64,000 nt of DNA from Hyalella azteca (lineage: Eukaryota > Arthropoda > Malacostraca > Amphipoda > Hyalellidae): assembly GCF_000764305.2 (NCBI RefSeq), contig NW_025939103.1:95002-159001 (forward strand), written 5' to 3'. Position 1 is the first letter of the stretch. The number at the start of each line of letters is the position of its first letter. The position numbers and the translations under genes were made by a program. Shown in pieces: positions 13,409 to 26,400 of this stretch. Under the pieces are notes generated by a model. It saw only the letters and a program-made list of their open reading frames with translations. It made no database searches and had not been told where the DNA came from.

Positions 13409-14039
13409 TTGGGTGTCTTAGGAGTCTTTTTCCAAGTTGTCGAGTAGTTCAATATATATACTCAGTACCTTAACTCCAGTCCATTTTTTCAATTTTAGTA
13501 CAACCCTCATTTAGATGGGGTCTGTCTCGCAAATCACCCGTCGCACGTTACTGCACAGCGTGTTGCTGAAGCGGTACATCCACACGTAACTCAGCTCCAG
13601 GCAGTTCTCCACTCCAGGCTCGTTGGGTTCTTCCCAGTAGCTGCCTGCACAGGTCAACAGACGTTTTCAGTGTTTTGATGTTAATGTTCTTTAATGTTTT
13701 TATTCCATCATATAGTGAAACGGGGAAAAATATATCGTTATATATTATATAATTGTATTGCATAGTTTGATGCAATTATAGATCATATAATTATCACTAG
13801 ACATAATGTCCTAAGTTGGCCTATACTGAACTATGATTAGTTTACAGTATTTAAATTGTTGTTAAATGTGAAAAAAAGCTTGGCAACCTGACTAAACCTC
13901 AATAATATTAGCTGTCCGGTTATTGTTGTTTTTCACAAATATATTTATACATTCCTGATGCAGGGAAAGTGTTTAGGATAATAAATTTTACATTTCAAAA
14001 GTTATTTTTCACGAATTTTGCCCGCACATATTTTATGAA

Positions 14040-14216
14040 GGGGAATTAAAAAAATATAACTCAGTACTCACTGCAGAGAGTGACAGAGAGCGCATTTGCT
14101 CAGAGAGCGCAGAATGCGAAGTCACAAACAGACAGACGGACGGACAGACGGACAGACATGACGAACACAATAAGGCCTTTTTTCCATAAATGAGAAAATG
14201 CGCTAAAAATAATAAC
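14040..14216 (-). repeat. Dispersed repeat with (GTCT/GTCC)n core, copy 1
   Basis: In reverse complement this reads GCGCATTTTCTCATTTATGG, then a GTCTGTCC-type microsatellite, and ends near GTGAGTACTGAGTTAT. The same unit occurs at about 42034-42215 in the opposite orientation, nested inside a foldback element. It is a mobile or formerly mobile unit of unknown class. Confidence 0.7.
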
Positions 14217-15592
14217 TGGATCAAATTTTTTCCAATTATCAACCGAGTCTCCGGTATATGTTAAAAATTGTCCGGTTAACGTCCAACTTACGAATAAATT
14301 TTTTACAATATTGTGCAATGTAAAGTATTTTCAGAGATACAATATTTCACGATCCTGGATTCTTAAAAGTTCCCTATCAATAAAATTACTTTATACCGGG
14401 ATCACGGCTGTTCAATCAACATAGAGCGGATTATTAGCTGATCATCGCTGCATCAGATATAATAAATTCACCTAAATACTAAATAAATCAAATGTATTCC
14501 AGCAGTGATGATGCAAAAACTTGCCTAGGTGACTTGCTTGTCTCATATAGCTTGGTATTGATGTTTTCGAAATTGTAATCAAGAAATTAGTGCTGTGAGT
14601 ACGAAGAATCTGATAAATGACTATAAACCTTGAAACCTGTTTACATTATATTTAGGGTCCGAAGGCATCTCCCATTATACAAATTTGTTTTCAGAAACTA
14701 AGATAATCTAGAGCTGTGTGGAATAGGCTAGAGAGATTTGCGAAACCTCATTTGAGAGGGAACGGTGAAGGGAGGGAAGACGGTGGATAGGGAAGACGGT
14801 GGAGGGAACGGTTGAGAGGGAACACCGTTCCCTCTCCATTTGCGAGGGAACGGTGAAGGGAGGCTGGCAGGGGAAGTCTCCTATCTACACTAGAATCTAG
14901 CTGGGCGGCGAATTGTATGTCTGGAATTATGCTAGTAATGCTCGTTGAACTACGCTGCCATGGCACTATCTGGGAATGATTACGGCTCTAATGGACCATA
15001 TCCATTGGGGTCCTTGTTAGCTTAGATTAAATTTCGTATCTTTTACTTTCAAAATGTCAAATTTATCCGCACTCATGAGTTTTCCGTTTAATTTTGTTTT
15101 ATTTTTAATTTAGTACAAGCAAAAAAAGCCCAGCGTTGCACAGGCTTGATGATTCCCTCATTTTTGGGTTATACGGTATAATTACTCGCGTCATTCCCAC
15201 ATTCTTTATCCCGGTCGTGATAATAGAACTTACGCATAATTATTAAATAAGAATTAAGACCTTCCAATTCACAAATGAAATAGAATATATGATTTAGGAT
15301 CCGATTTTAATCTTGTTCCGAAAAATGTATTTAACATTTTTCGAAATTAACTTTATAACAATAAATAGCTGAATTTAATAGTAAATTTTTACAATCGTTT
15401 CCTCCAATCCTTTCCTATTCTCCCTCTATGAATGAAATTCCTGGTCCGGGTAATTTTCCGATGCGGTAATTATTCTGTATATATGTGCCCGAAAAATTGT
15501 CGATGTGCATTGTGATACTAGGCTTCAAACATACTCAAACACACACATAAACATTACAATTCCATATAAGATCTATGAGTTCGTTTTCTTAC
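14217..15592. other. Gene-free stretch with a GA-rich patch
   Basis: A patch at 14750-14875 repeats GAGGGAACGGTGAAGGGAGG, with a partial inverted copy ACCGTTCCCTCTC at about 14824. The last exon of the second lectin domain should lie here on the minus strand, but I do not find the expected Cys-Ala-x-hydrophobic...Cys pattern. Confidence 0.4.
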
Positions 15593-17775
15593 ATTTCCCC
15601 AGAATGGCAGACCCATGACCATCGGAGAACCATCAATCCAGTACCATTGTCCTTCCACGGCCTCATCTGAGCCCCCGATCCAAAATCCAGTGTTGGCGAT
15701 GCCACCTTAAAAAAGAGTTATAAGAATTCAGGATAGGGAAATAAAGAATAATTAATTACAAAGTCATAATAATAATATTGCCGTTAGAATTTCTTTAGCA
15801 CCCACCATGTCAATAGATTGAGGAATAAAGTTGGTCAGAGACAATAACTTTGTAATGGATTTAGGCTGTTGGGTCAAATAAAAGTAAATCAAGGATGTCT
15901 GAACAAACTTCATTGCGATCATGGCTGTGCCAAGTCACTCGTTAATTCCAGCTTACATTTTTATCTCTGTACTGTGTTGTTTCAGTTCAATGTAACCGTA
16001 CAAGCATCATTTGAGTCTATTAAAAGGCAGTGTTGACTCTGAAAGACGACATAGAACTTTTCACACCCTTACTTTCTTCGGCGAGGTAGAGGTAAACCTT
16101 GTGGTACTGCTCGCAATCGTCTAAAACAATCAGATCTCCGCCATCTCGTCCACACTGGGTGCGTGCATTCTTCCAAGAAACTGATGTCGGAAGTAAGTGA
16201 ACGCACTGCGTGCCCACCAAAACAAAAGGATTTACGCAGAGACCTGGAGTCAAGTGCAAATCCATGATGTTGAATTAAAAGAACGAAATGAGATGATCAA
16301 ATCTTGGAAGCAGGATCTACCGAACTCTGAGAAGCATTGAAGATTTGATCTAATGTGGTGGTCAAGTTGTTCGAGCATTTAGTCCGACTTTGTAGAGTTT
16401 GGTCAAAAATACTAAATCCTGTTGAAGCAATCTTCCACTTGGACATAAAATGTCAGCATGATCTTATTTTTCTATCCCTACTTTTACACGACCTAGAAGC
16501 ATTGATAGATTTATTTCAGTTTTTGCGTGCTAACTTTTATAAAGATATTAACTTTATATTTCCGGTTGACTCCTGAAAATTGAACGCCTGAGTCAAGATT
16601 ACATTGAAATTGTGAATTTTTTCGAATTTACAGGGTCAGTAAAGAAAACTATATTTGATTCTAAAATTCTTTTAAAGTGACAAATTTGGACTAAAATTAA
16701 TGATCGATTCATTCTTTTAATAATAATAATAGCGGTTTCAGCGTTATTAGGCCGTAGGCCTGTCGCCGATTCTTAACATCGCAGAACATTCACAGCATTT
16801 TGCGGTCTCGAACTCGCAACTCACTGCTACAATTCTGCTGTGCTTAATCGCCCGGCCTCCTTGCCGATTCTGACCAGAAATTGGCGCACAGAGCTGGGAT
16901 CGAACCCGCGCCTCTCTGCTCCAATCCTGGTACTCTGAACTTTAACCACTGGGCCACCCTGGTTTGTGTGTAGTCTGAGAACAAATTTTTTCAAAAAATG
17001 CTTCGTCACTTTTCTATTCAGGATACTTCTAAGGGCTTCCAATGGGAAGAGTAGCTCACCTTCTACTGAAGGCCTGGAGCACACTGGGTAATGATAATCT
17101 TGGCAATCAGCGTCTCGGAATGACCAGCCAGAGTGACCATTTATATAAGCACAATTATTATATATTGAACCGACAGGTTCCGTTGCCAAATTCTGACCAG
17201 CATCCTGAGGAGAAAAACTAACTAAAGGCAGCTGTACAAAATATGTCGATCAAGCGAGATCACATGGAGTACTCGATACAATATATATTGCTGCAGCTGG
17301 AATATAGCTAGTGCTACGTACCGACCGAATGCCATCATCTGAAATATATGGATCAAGTTTACTTGATTGCATCAAATGCTAACTTAAAATGCTTGGGGAT
17401 AATAACATCTTGTCTTATAAAGCTTCATAGAATAAAATCTGCGATTCAATTTTATTTCAGACAGAAAACTCAGGATTCGTAATATATAGCTGCCTTATAA
17501 TATCATTACGCGATAATTCATTTTATACTGTTCAGTCACATAGCATCTATTCTTACACCTCTTTTTCTACTTGAATCGCAGCCTTTTCCAACTTCTCAAT
17601 AAAAAATTAGTTTAGCAAATATATAGTGTCATGTTCGTAGAGCACATGCAGTTACTCACAAACGCCCAGTAAGGAGCGCCCATTTGCACGGCCGCTCCGT
17701 TACTCCACTGCCAAACGTTGTTAGCCGACAAGTTGGTCGCGCCTAACCAGTAGCCGTTGGTGGCGTCAGTTGTGT
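15593..17775 (-). CDS. Tandem C-type lectin-like domain protein (partial, four exons)
   Basis: Four minus-strand exons join with consistent phases: 17775-17660, 17204-17060, 16243-16073 and 15705-15593. The first two give the second half of one CTLD: the WLG motif (GYWLGATNLSANNVWQWSNG), then APYW, NNCAYINGHSGW, DADC and YPVCSR. A linker runs straight into a second CTLD with the start C-VNPFVLVGTQC, SWKNARTQC, GGDLIVLDD, then FWIGGSDEA and WYWIDGSP...LPFWGN. The half before 17775 and the closing segment of the second domain are not found. CTLDs bind carbohydrate or protein ligands, often in innate immunity. Neither domain shows EPN or QPD at the usual sugar-binding place (SNGAAVQMG, IDGSPMVMG), so Ca2+-dependent sugar binding is doubtful. 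All donors are GT and all acceptors AG. Confidence 0.75.
16717..16962 (-). repeat. tRNA-derived SINE, copy 1 (dimeric tRNA-like head)
   Basis: In reverse complement it starts CCAGGGTGGCCCAGTGG, with an A-box-like TGGCCCAGTGG and a perfect B-box GGTTCGATCCC. A second tRNA-like unit follows (GGCCGGGCGATTAAGC and GAGTTCGAGACC). It ends in a (TTA)n tail, seen as TAATAATAATAAT at the left end. It lies in the intron between lectin exons 17060-17204 and 16073-16243. A near-identical copy lies at 29606-29853. Confidence 0.8.
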
Positions 17776-17860
17776 CTGATGGAGTGCAACGCCGATAATA
17801 ATATTATAATAATAGTGCGATAATGATATAGAGAGATTTATTAAGCCCTGTTTTTTTTCG

Positions 17861-17945
17861 CCGATTCTTAACCACCCGGCCACCTTGCCAATTTCGACCA
17901 GAAGCTGAACAATTAGTGGCAGGTCTCAAATCTCAACTCACTCGA
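17861..17945 (-). repeat. Diverged fragment of the same SINE family
   Basis: It shares CGCCGATTCTTAA, CCCGGCCACCTTGCC and TCTCAACTCACT with the SINE copies at 16.7 and 29.6 kb, but lacks the first tRNA-like unit. It lies just upstream of lectin exon 17775-17660. Confidence 0.55.
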
Positions 17946-18249
17946 GTCGAGAAGTTCGCCACCAAATTTATTAGGTTAAACAGCTTTTAGTTTCGGCTAT
18001 CACACAGAAGCTTAGTTTTTTGAGCGCGGATAATTATGAAAAAATAAAAAAACTCTATTATTTTCGAATTTAATAATAAAGAAAACACCAAGGAAATTTG
18101 CCATCTCTGCATTGTAAACATGTCGAAGACAAACTCCTTCAACAGTCCAAAAATTTTAGAATAAAAGACAATCAGCAAGTGAAAATCCAAATTAACACGG
18201 AAGAGATTGAAACCTAAGTAAGGAAAATCTGACATCGTAACATAGAAAC

Positions 18250-18420
18250 CTATCGATTTCCAATTTGAAGAGGATATGAACAGTCGGCGCTGTTATGGCT
18301 AGGTTTCCCGTTTACAAATGCGCAGCGATTCCAAAATGCTTGAATCCAAACCACCAGAGGAGAGCCATGGATCATGAAATAGATTTCCGACACAGGTAAA
18401 TTACACTGTCGAGCGAGAAG
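18250..18420 (-). other. Possible CTLD remnant
   Basis: A frame reading NRCAFVNGKPSHNSADCSYP echoes the closing NCAYING...DADC...YPVC pattern of the lectin exons downstream. It lacks the conserved Trp, and I see no clean splice acceptor or partner exon. It may be a decayed extra domain of the same gene or a chance match. Confidence 0.3.
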
Positions 18421-18559
18421 GTGCACAGCAGACGGGTTTGGCAAGGGGTAGATTCGGACGAGAGCTCCAGCCGCGATGTACGGCAAACCAGATGTAAAAG
18501 TGCGTTGATGCCCAATGCACACAACTTTATTTATAAACCAGTGAAATCGCATCCGGACA

Positions 18560-21500
18560 AGAACAACATGTTAATACGTCAAAAAGGATCCAGTTTATTA
18601 TTTATTCATGAGCCAACTATTCGAAAAATGAGGCTTTTCACTTCCCGGAAATTGTTTCAGACGAGCTGTCAATGTGGGCAAACTACAATAAATAATTTCC
18701 CTACTTTAAAACCTCTATAAGAGATTAAGAGTATTTTATGGCGCAAAATTTTCTAATATAGCAAACGAGAGATTGATGGAAACCCGTTCAGATGAAGTAA
18801 GTTATTAGTGAATTTGAATTCAGAATGCATATATAGCTTGGTGTAGGGAAATTTCTCCCTACGCTTGAGGTTAACCTCTTCCAGATGTAAAGCTAATATT
18901 TCAAAAGGATCAAAACAAATAGAGGCCAATGGAAGTAATTTAATCAGATGAAATATGCACCCAAAATAAATCAGTAACTCGGCAAGGGTTGTGCACAACA
19001 AAATAAAACCATTAGTTATACACGAGAAGAAATGTGGCGCATAATCAAGACCAATGGGAACAGTTAGGACGGCGGATAACTTCATTAGATACGCAAAGAT
19101 TTAAAGTAGCTTCTTTTAGAGAGCTGCGCCTCTGTCTTATATAGACAGAGTAAGCTCTACTTCTTCGTTGGAATTTCAAAGTAGCAAGGTTGGGAAATTT
19201 TCCCAACGTTCAACGAATTCTATGGCCATGATGTATTAAGGTTTGACGACCATTCAATTTGAAAATAAATGAACGAATGCTAAAGAATGTTGAATGTGCC
19301 CAAGCCGGTGAATGTCGGTTTACGATACCCGGATGTTTGAAAGCAACCGATGGATTTAGTAACTTCACAATCGAGAAACGACACACTATTCTTGGTTTCC
19401 ATATCAATAGTAAATTTCATCCAGGAATATTTCAGGCTGAGGTAATCAGAGGAATGGCCCTCATGAAAGGGATGCTTGAAGATTAAAAAGGTGTCATCAA
19501 CATACCTACCTAAATCAATTTGTAGAATTTTCCGGATAATACGAAGAAAGAGTTAATTACCGATAATTCCAGAAGCTATTTGAAAAAGCTGCGGAGAACG
19601 TATGCATATCTGGAAAAATCAGCGAAGAGGTATGCATTTCTGGATATGCCTATATAGGGACGTACTACCCAAATAAAAATTAAAGGTGGCGCATCGATGA
19701 TTATAGGTGGCGATGGTAGATTATAGGTGGCGTAACGGTGGGTGGCCTCACCAGCCAAAAATCACCATTGAAACGCTGATAAAACGAGAGGATGCGCGAG
19801 CATAGGTGGCACTCATCGATGAATCATCGATGATTTATTGGGTCCTATTCATCGATGGACCACGCGTGGCCATCTATTAATAATTGATCAATAACCACCA
19901 ATGAAATAGCGTTCGAAGTTTGAATTATTAAATATTTAAACATCTGTATAAATCGTGAAGAAAAAACTGTGGGTATACGAAAGATAATTGCGTAAATATA
20001 TAACGCGATGATTCTTTTCATTAAGACGGCCGTGAGTTTATTTCAATTTTGGTGTTCACATGATTACTACATAAGCTATTCTGCGATTTTATTAAGATAT
20101 TACTCTCTACAACGCATTTTATTCCAGAACAAAATTTGAAGCAAAATTCCTTTATTTTGTTTCAGGTACGAAGTTATCAGGCCATAAATAAACTGTTCGC
20201 TACCAAAAAAAATCCTTAGAGAAAATGAACCATCAAGAACTCGAAGATAATTCATAGATGGTATCACCATTTAAATGACTAATTCAATGCTTACGAAATA
20301 TACATAGTGCAATATAGTTGACCTCATCAGGTTAGAAATAAAATAGTTATTCACTGATTTGCTCAATAGTTGCGCAAGACAAGCACTCTCTGAAATATTT
20401 AGCAACGGTTGGTCAATGCATCAATAAAGAATGTCTCATTCATAAACGGGCAGTTAGAATAAAATAAAATATATGTGAAGGCGCTGAAGCAATAGGCCAA
20501 TATGGCCTGTTAAAGTTAAAGGCTTCAGAGTATTGTGTTACTTAGGCTCCTCCAGCTGACCTATTAATATTTAAATTTAGGTCCCATAAGAATTGAGGGA
20601 GCTAAAAGCTGATTACTTGCCCAAACTAGCGTTTATAAAATTCAATCAGGAAAGAAACGAAGAAAAAATATGTGTTAATCCCTTCCAGGGCATATTGTTA
20701 TTAAATAACTCTAATTTAAATTTCATGCAAATTCCTTTAGAATAGGGAAGTTCTGAGTAGAAGATTTAGTGAGTTCGCTGGTGAGTAAGGAGGAATGTCT
20801 ATTGGCTACAACTAATTGATAGTTCGAATTGGCTGTTTGATCGTCAGAGATAATGTAAGTCCACCGCGGAGCACTCCATGCTCCACACCGTGGAGCAAAG
20901 ATTTTCCATGGTTGTATAAAAGGCTTATATGCATTATATTAAAAAATGCTGTAATTATTATGCTTCTACTTGAGTGTTTAATTTGACATCAATAACGTAG
21001 TCTTCTCAGTTTCGAGGCCTTTGCCTATAGTGTAGCAACAATTTCGCCGCTTAATTCCTCTGATTATTCCTTATCTTTTTATCTAGTTTGTCTAAACTGA
21101 TTCTTTGACGGTCCTTCACATCCATTACTCCTAAAATTACTTGAATGATGCATTAATAATTGTATAACTAGTATTTTGAAATTTACTCATTTTTACAGCC
21201 TAAAATCAATGTAAAATGTTCATTATACAACATGATTTAAATAAAGCTAAAGCAGGTTCTCTTTTGACTACTTTCGGCAGTCCCTCGCTTGACTTCAGAT
21301 TGTAGTTAGTCATGGTGCAACGTGTTGGAAGTGGTGCAACGTCAGTCTCGAGCCGAATCAAATAAAAATTCTCGATAATATCTTAAGTCTACTCATAAAT
21401 GATAAACTTTTGTGCTGATTTAAGAAATAACTGACTCTTGTGTTATGGTAGACTTTTAAATTTCTCAAATACTTAATTGTACTTCGGGACTTGTGGTCTA

Positions 21501-22131
21501 GTATGCATGAACGGCGCCGGTATGGCTGATAGAGCCGCCATGCCGGCTGGTGACGCCACTTCTGATGTGATTAAATAAACAATTATTGAGCATAGCTTAC
21601 TTCGAATGCAAAATCAAATGGGATGTGGGTGTTTACTGCAAAATCGAATGGGATGTGGGAGTTTACTTTTAATTTTTATGTATTCTATTCCTAATTTTGA
21701 AACAGTAAAGTGTAAAAATATTGTTTCTCGTGTCCGACTCGCGTCCGTTACTCGTATCACCGGCTGCCATGACAGATCCGACGCGGTGAGTCGGTGACGC
21801 CATAGCAAAAGCAAACTTCAACAGTGTTGCTACTTTCCTTTATGTTGATATGTTAATCTGAGGCCTAAATTAGGATCTTTACTATAAGTAAAACATTTCT
21901 AAAGCTAATTAGAATTGCAATGGGCGAGAATGGTCTGAGAATACTTGTTGTTAAAGGATTCCTTAATTTTCAACGTGCTCTCATGACTAATCCTCTTGTC
22001 AGGTCGTGTAATCACTGGTCACACCGTCACAATACTGTGGTATTTGGTCAATATGGGGTGAAATTCTTGGAAATGTGTTTTGCATGTTCTACATCAATCC
22101 AGCTGATACATGACAAGATTTTTTCTCATCT
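18560..22131. other. Gene-free stretch
   Basis: No supported exon. Small structures are a nested hairpin at about 19120-19158 (CTCTGTC...GACAGAG inside AGAGCT...AGCTCT), a GGTGGC-rich patch at 19685-19745, and two copies of the palindrome TCATCGATGA at about 19812-19835. Upstream Strip exons would be expected on the plus strand here but were not recognised. Confidence 0.4.
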
Positions 22132-22136
22132 CCTAT

Positions 22137-22517
22137 TGTTACGTATATTCGTTTGGCGAAGGATTTGAATACACGATTTTTCGTTCAGTTGTCTTTATAA
22201 ATCGGTTTCTGTAAACAAACAATATACAAAGGTAAAAATGGTTACATAAAATTAGTATTGCACATAAAGTATGATCAAGAAGTAAAATAATTTATTTCGA
22301 ACATATAACACGATAAAAGTCAAATGTTCACGTTACACGGATATTCAGAATTTAAACACACGTACCAAACATTTCCTTCTTTACACTCGTGAGCCAACAC
22401 CGCAACTGACGCTATAGATGCTTTTAAAATCGAACTAAAGTAAAATGTCGGTGACACGCATGCATCAGGCGTACGAAATATACAATAGAAGCGCATTTGA
22501 GAACCAGGAATTCAACA
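22137..22517 (-). repeat. BEL/Pao LTR, left copy (3' LTR in element orientation)
   Basis: 381 bp beginning TGTTACGTATATTCG and ending TTCAACA on the plus strand, so TG...CA in both senses. Aligned by eye with 26798-27178 it differs at about 30 positions, nearly all in the rightmost 250 bp. The flanking pentamers (CCTAT and GTAGT) do not match as a target-site duplication. Confidence 0.85.
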
Positions 22518-22562
22518 CCGGCCCCAAATTTGAATTTACACAAATTTACACATTAGACAAGT

Positions 22563-22911
22563 TCATCGGTGGTTCTCAAGAGAATTCAGTTTAGTTATAG
22601 GGCGCTCCATGAACATCGTACCCAACCGAGTAACTGAAGAATCTCTATACTTCGCTATACGAATCTTGGCCGAACGTCTTCTTCCATCGGCGCTGGTAGG
22701 AACCTCCACTACGCGTCCAAGAGGCCAGTCGTTACGAGGCAGGTTCTGATCCGTAACCAGAACCAAGTCTCCCTCCTGTATCGGCCGCTGGGCTGTGCTC
22801 CATTTCTGTCTGCTCTGAAGAAGCGTTAAATATTCACGGCGCCAACGCGTCCAAAACAGGTCGGCAAGATACTGCACTTGCTTCCACCGTCTCAAGTGAT
22901 ACGAGTCCGAA
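22563..22911 (-). pseudogene. BEL/Pao polyprotein C-terminus (integrase-side DUF5641-like)
   Basis: A minus-strand frame reads RRWKQVQYLADLFWTRWRRE, then GDLVLVTDQNLPRNDWPLG and RVVEVPTSADG, ending 46 bases from the LTR. This is the typical C-terminal module of Pao-family pol, which follows the integrase core. The frame is cut at its upstream side by the single N at 22912, beyond which the sequence is an unrelated minisatellite. No RT, RNase H or integrase core is attached. Confidence 0.8.
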
Positions 22912-22912
22912 N

Positions 22913-23123
22913 AGAAGATGGTGAACATGTATGGTGAACACTCAAACGTACTCTCATGGTGAGTGAGAAGATGGTGAACATGTATGGTGAACACTCAAAC
23001 GTACTCTTATGGTGGGTGATAAGATAGTGAACATTCATGGTGAACACTCAAACGTACTCTTATGGCGGGTGATAAGATAGTGAACATTCATGGTGAACAC
23101 TCAAACGAACTCTCAGGGTGGGA
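22913..23123. repeat. 53-bp minisatellite, four units
   Basis: Units run GAAGATGGTGAACATGTATG, then GTGAACACTCAAACGTACTC, then TCATGGTGAGTGA, with few substitutions. It abuts the N at 22912 and is followed about 300 bp later by a Strip exon. Each unit contains GGTGAGTGA or GGTGGGTGA, which resembles a 5' splice site. Confidence 0.9.
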
Positions 23124-23417
23124 AACAAATTTCGATACTGAAAGTTGCGTCCCAAAATCAAAATTGAATGAAGGTCAAACGCGATTTTACGGCGCTGGCA
23201 TTTAATACTCTCAGGTTTGGGCCTTGATATCGACCGTAAATTTTCGAATAACTTTGACTTTTTTATTCGTAATTTGATTGGATCGGAATTTTTAATTAGG
23301 ATTGTAATGTTGCAGCATCGACGACGATCGCACATTATTTATTACTTTTTTTTTGTTCGTGGTAGGCAATTCGTAATTAATTAATTTTGTTCATCGTAAT
23401 TTTGTGTAATGTTTCAG

Positions 23418-26400
23418 GTGAAGCACGCTATGATGCAGCTCTACGTTCTCAAGCTGCTCAAGATGCAGACTAAATATCTTGGCAGACAATGGCGCAAGAG
23501 TAACATGAAGACCTTGTCTGCAATCTATCAGATGGTGAGCACCATTTGTGGCATTTGTATGCTCAAAAATGGTGATCAAATTTGTGGTTTATATAGGTAG
23601 TAATTAGCGTTTTTAGCATTACAACAGCAGATGGTGAGCACCATTTGTGGCATTTGTATGCTCAGAAACAGTGATCAAATTTGTTATTTATTTTGAACTT
23701 AGCATTACAGTTGCTGTTTTTTTATATCATTGCTTTTAATTATTGATGATAATGTACAGAATCCTTGATACTCTTTGGTTGGGCTGCTGCTGCTGCTGCT
23801 ATTTGTTTTTTGCTGATTCTGCTGCTGATTAGTGAAAATTTGTCCCTGTTGAAGAACAATAGCCAGAAGTGGCAACAAGTGTTCACTATAAAATTTTATT
23901 TGAATGGTGCGAATAACTAAGAATTATAATACAAGTTCGCCACCATAATAAGTACGTTTGGAGATGTACGTTTGGATTTTGGAATTTTAGTGAACAATCA
24001 AAAACTACTCTTATTTTCTTCTTCTGCCTATGATAGACTGCATGGTGGGTCAGATATCACACCTTACCGTCAGGAACTGCAATTTCGCTATCAGGCACTT
24101 TCTCAATATAATCCCTTCTTAACAAACCACTCATGAAGTTTCTGTACTCGTCCAAAAAACACTCATCCTTTCTGAACTTTCTCTGCAGAGACGTAAACCT
24201 TGCTGCGACCTGACCTTTATTCAGAGGGAAAGAAACGTCGTCGTCGTAGAATGGCAGCGCGATCTCATATTTACCGTCCGAAGTACGTCGCAAACTGTGT
24301 TTTACCTTGGCGAGCCACGTACCTTTCATCCTCGACTGACGGAGAAGGCTGGTACTCCGGCTCGAAGTAGTCGCGTGAAAAGTAACTTTCGATGTCCGCT
24401 TCCAGGCTTGAAATATCCAACCTTGATCGCTTGCAATGCATACTTTGCTTGCGTCTGCTAACTGGACCATTGAATGCCCAGCCGAGCCAGTGAAGCGATG
24501 CAAAAGGCTGCTCCCACTCGCCATCCACAGTCGAGAAGGTTTTAATAAGGCCAGGCGAGTTCATGCCTAACAGAATTCCAACGTCCACGTTCACAAAATC
24601 AAACGGAACCCTTTCCAAATAAGGCAAGCTTTCGACATCATCGTAAGTAGGAATATCCTCCTTCGAAAACGGCCAGTTAGCTGAAGGCTTCGTAAATAAA
24701 ATTGGTATCAACGTAGACTTGGTACCATCGAGCGGACAAATCTCCAGATCAGTCAAAATGGAGGTCGGGACTTCTTTCCTTACGTTTTCCATTGTACTTA
24801 GAAAAACTCTAGTAGGACGAGTATAGGCACCTAGTTGCTCAATTAAATCCTCCCTTATCCAACTATCTGAGGAATGACTGTCGAGAGCTACGTTGACGGT
24901 AACAAATGGACCATTTTTAATCCTAACTTTAGCAGCAACTATGGGACACATAATCAAATTATTAACCTTACCGGCCCCACCGACGTAACTTGCCCTCGCG
25001 GAGACTGAGGAGCGGCCTCCTTGCTTGCATGCATTTGGCTCTGGAGGACCATCAGACCCTGCTTCGCATCCACGTTTCTGTTCCATCAGAGATTGCTTAG
25101 CGGCAATGCGAGGCGTTGAGTCGTGCATAATCGTAGGATGTCTTCAGCCACATGTAGCGCAAGTTTTTCGCTTCTTGCAAAACTTCGACTTGTGGCCTTG
25201 GCAAAGGCATCCAAACACAGGCCACGCTTCTTGATAAAGTCAGACTTCTCCTGAAAAGATCTTGCCTTAAAGTCCGTGCACTGTTCCAGGGAATGGCTAC
25301 TGCCGCCGCAGCATTCACATACGATCGAGGGTTTTTTGTCTTCGAGAGTTGTAGCGAGGATTCTAGATTTGTTTTCCTTATCCTTACGTGGCGGTAGGGG
25401 ATCGGCAATCTGCCCAAACATAGGCTGCTTTAGGAGGGCAACCTCTTCACGTATGAAAGTCACCAAATCTCCAAAATCCACGTTCAGAGCGGCCTTTTGT
25501 TTCTGGTAAGTTCTACGACGCCATTGTTCTCTCGTCTTATACGGCAACTTTTGTACAATATTCATTAGTTCCCTTGGGCTGTGTAAGGGATTGCACGGAG
25601 AAGTCGATTCCAAATAATTGAGGCACCGAAGTAAATAGATTGAGAGGTCCTGTAGAGCCTCGACATCTTCGTTCTTTATCGGCGGCCACTTATTCAAGCG
25701 GTCCAGGTACGCATGCGTGACCTTAAATTCGCTTCCGAATTCTTCGTTAAGCAAGGCTTTGGCTTGACGGTACGCGGTCTCTGGATCATAGTTGACGCAG
25801 CTTTTGACCAACTTCCGAGCTTTGCCCGAAGTGTACTGTTCAAGGTACGATAGTCTGTCGGAAGGATCAGAACATCTTGTTTCTATCATCTTCTCAAAAT
25901 TACGCATGGAGATGTGAAATTCTGTAACGTCGGAACCGTCAAACGTCTGCAAATCTCGCTTCGGCAGATTTTGTTGCTGATTTACGACCAAATTACTGGA
26001 AATCTCATTCTGCCTTGACAGAACCTGAAGAATCGAGGGAGTGTGCTCGTTGCAGAAGCCGTCTTCCAGAACACGCGGCATCTCGACAGGAGCAGATCTA
26101 GCCACATCCTCCAGCGCCTGAACAGACTGACAGGAACCGATGGAAGAACCTTTGTCGATTTTGTCGAGTTCAGCCTCCAAAATTTCGTTCTCAAACTCAG
26201 CGCGCTCGACCTCGGCTCTTCGTTTCAAATCTTCTAGCCTTGCAAGGTTCTTTTCGTACTCGCGTTTCAATGCTAATTCTTCACATTCCAGGCTTTTAGC
26301 CTTTTCAAGTAGTGCTTTTTCGGCGGTGATCTTGGCTTTTCGCTCTGCCAAACGAATGCGAGCCGATGATGTACTGGATGCTGCGGAACGGTGGGAGCGT

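Noticed and set aside
13548..13775. 75-codon minus-strand frame near an intron-like T-rich tract
   Set aside because: Its C-terminal residues (LPGAELRVDVPLQQHAVQ) looked exon-like, but no homology or splice partner was found.
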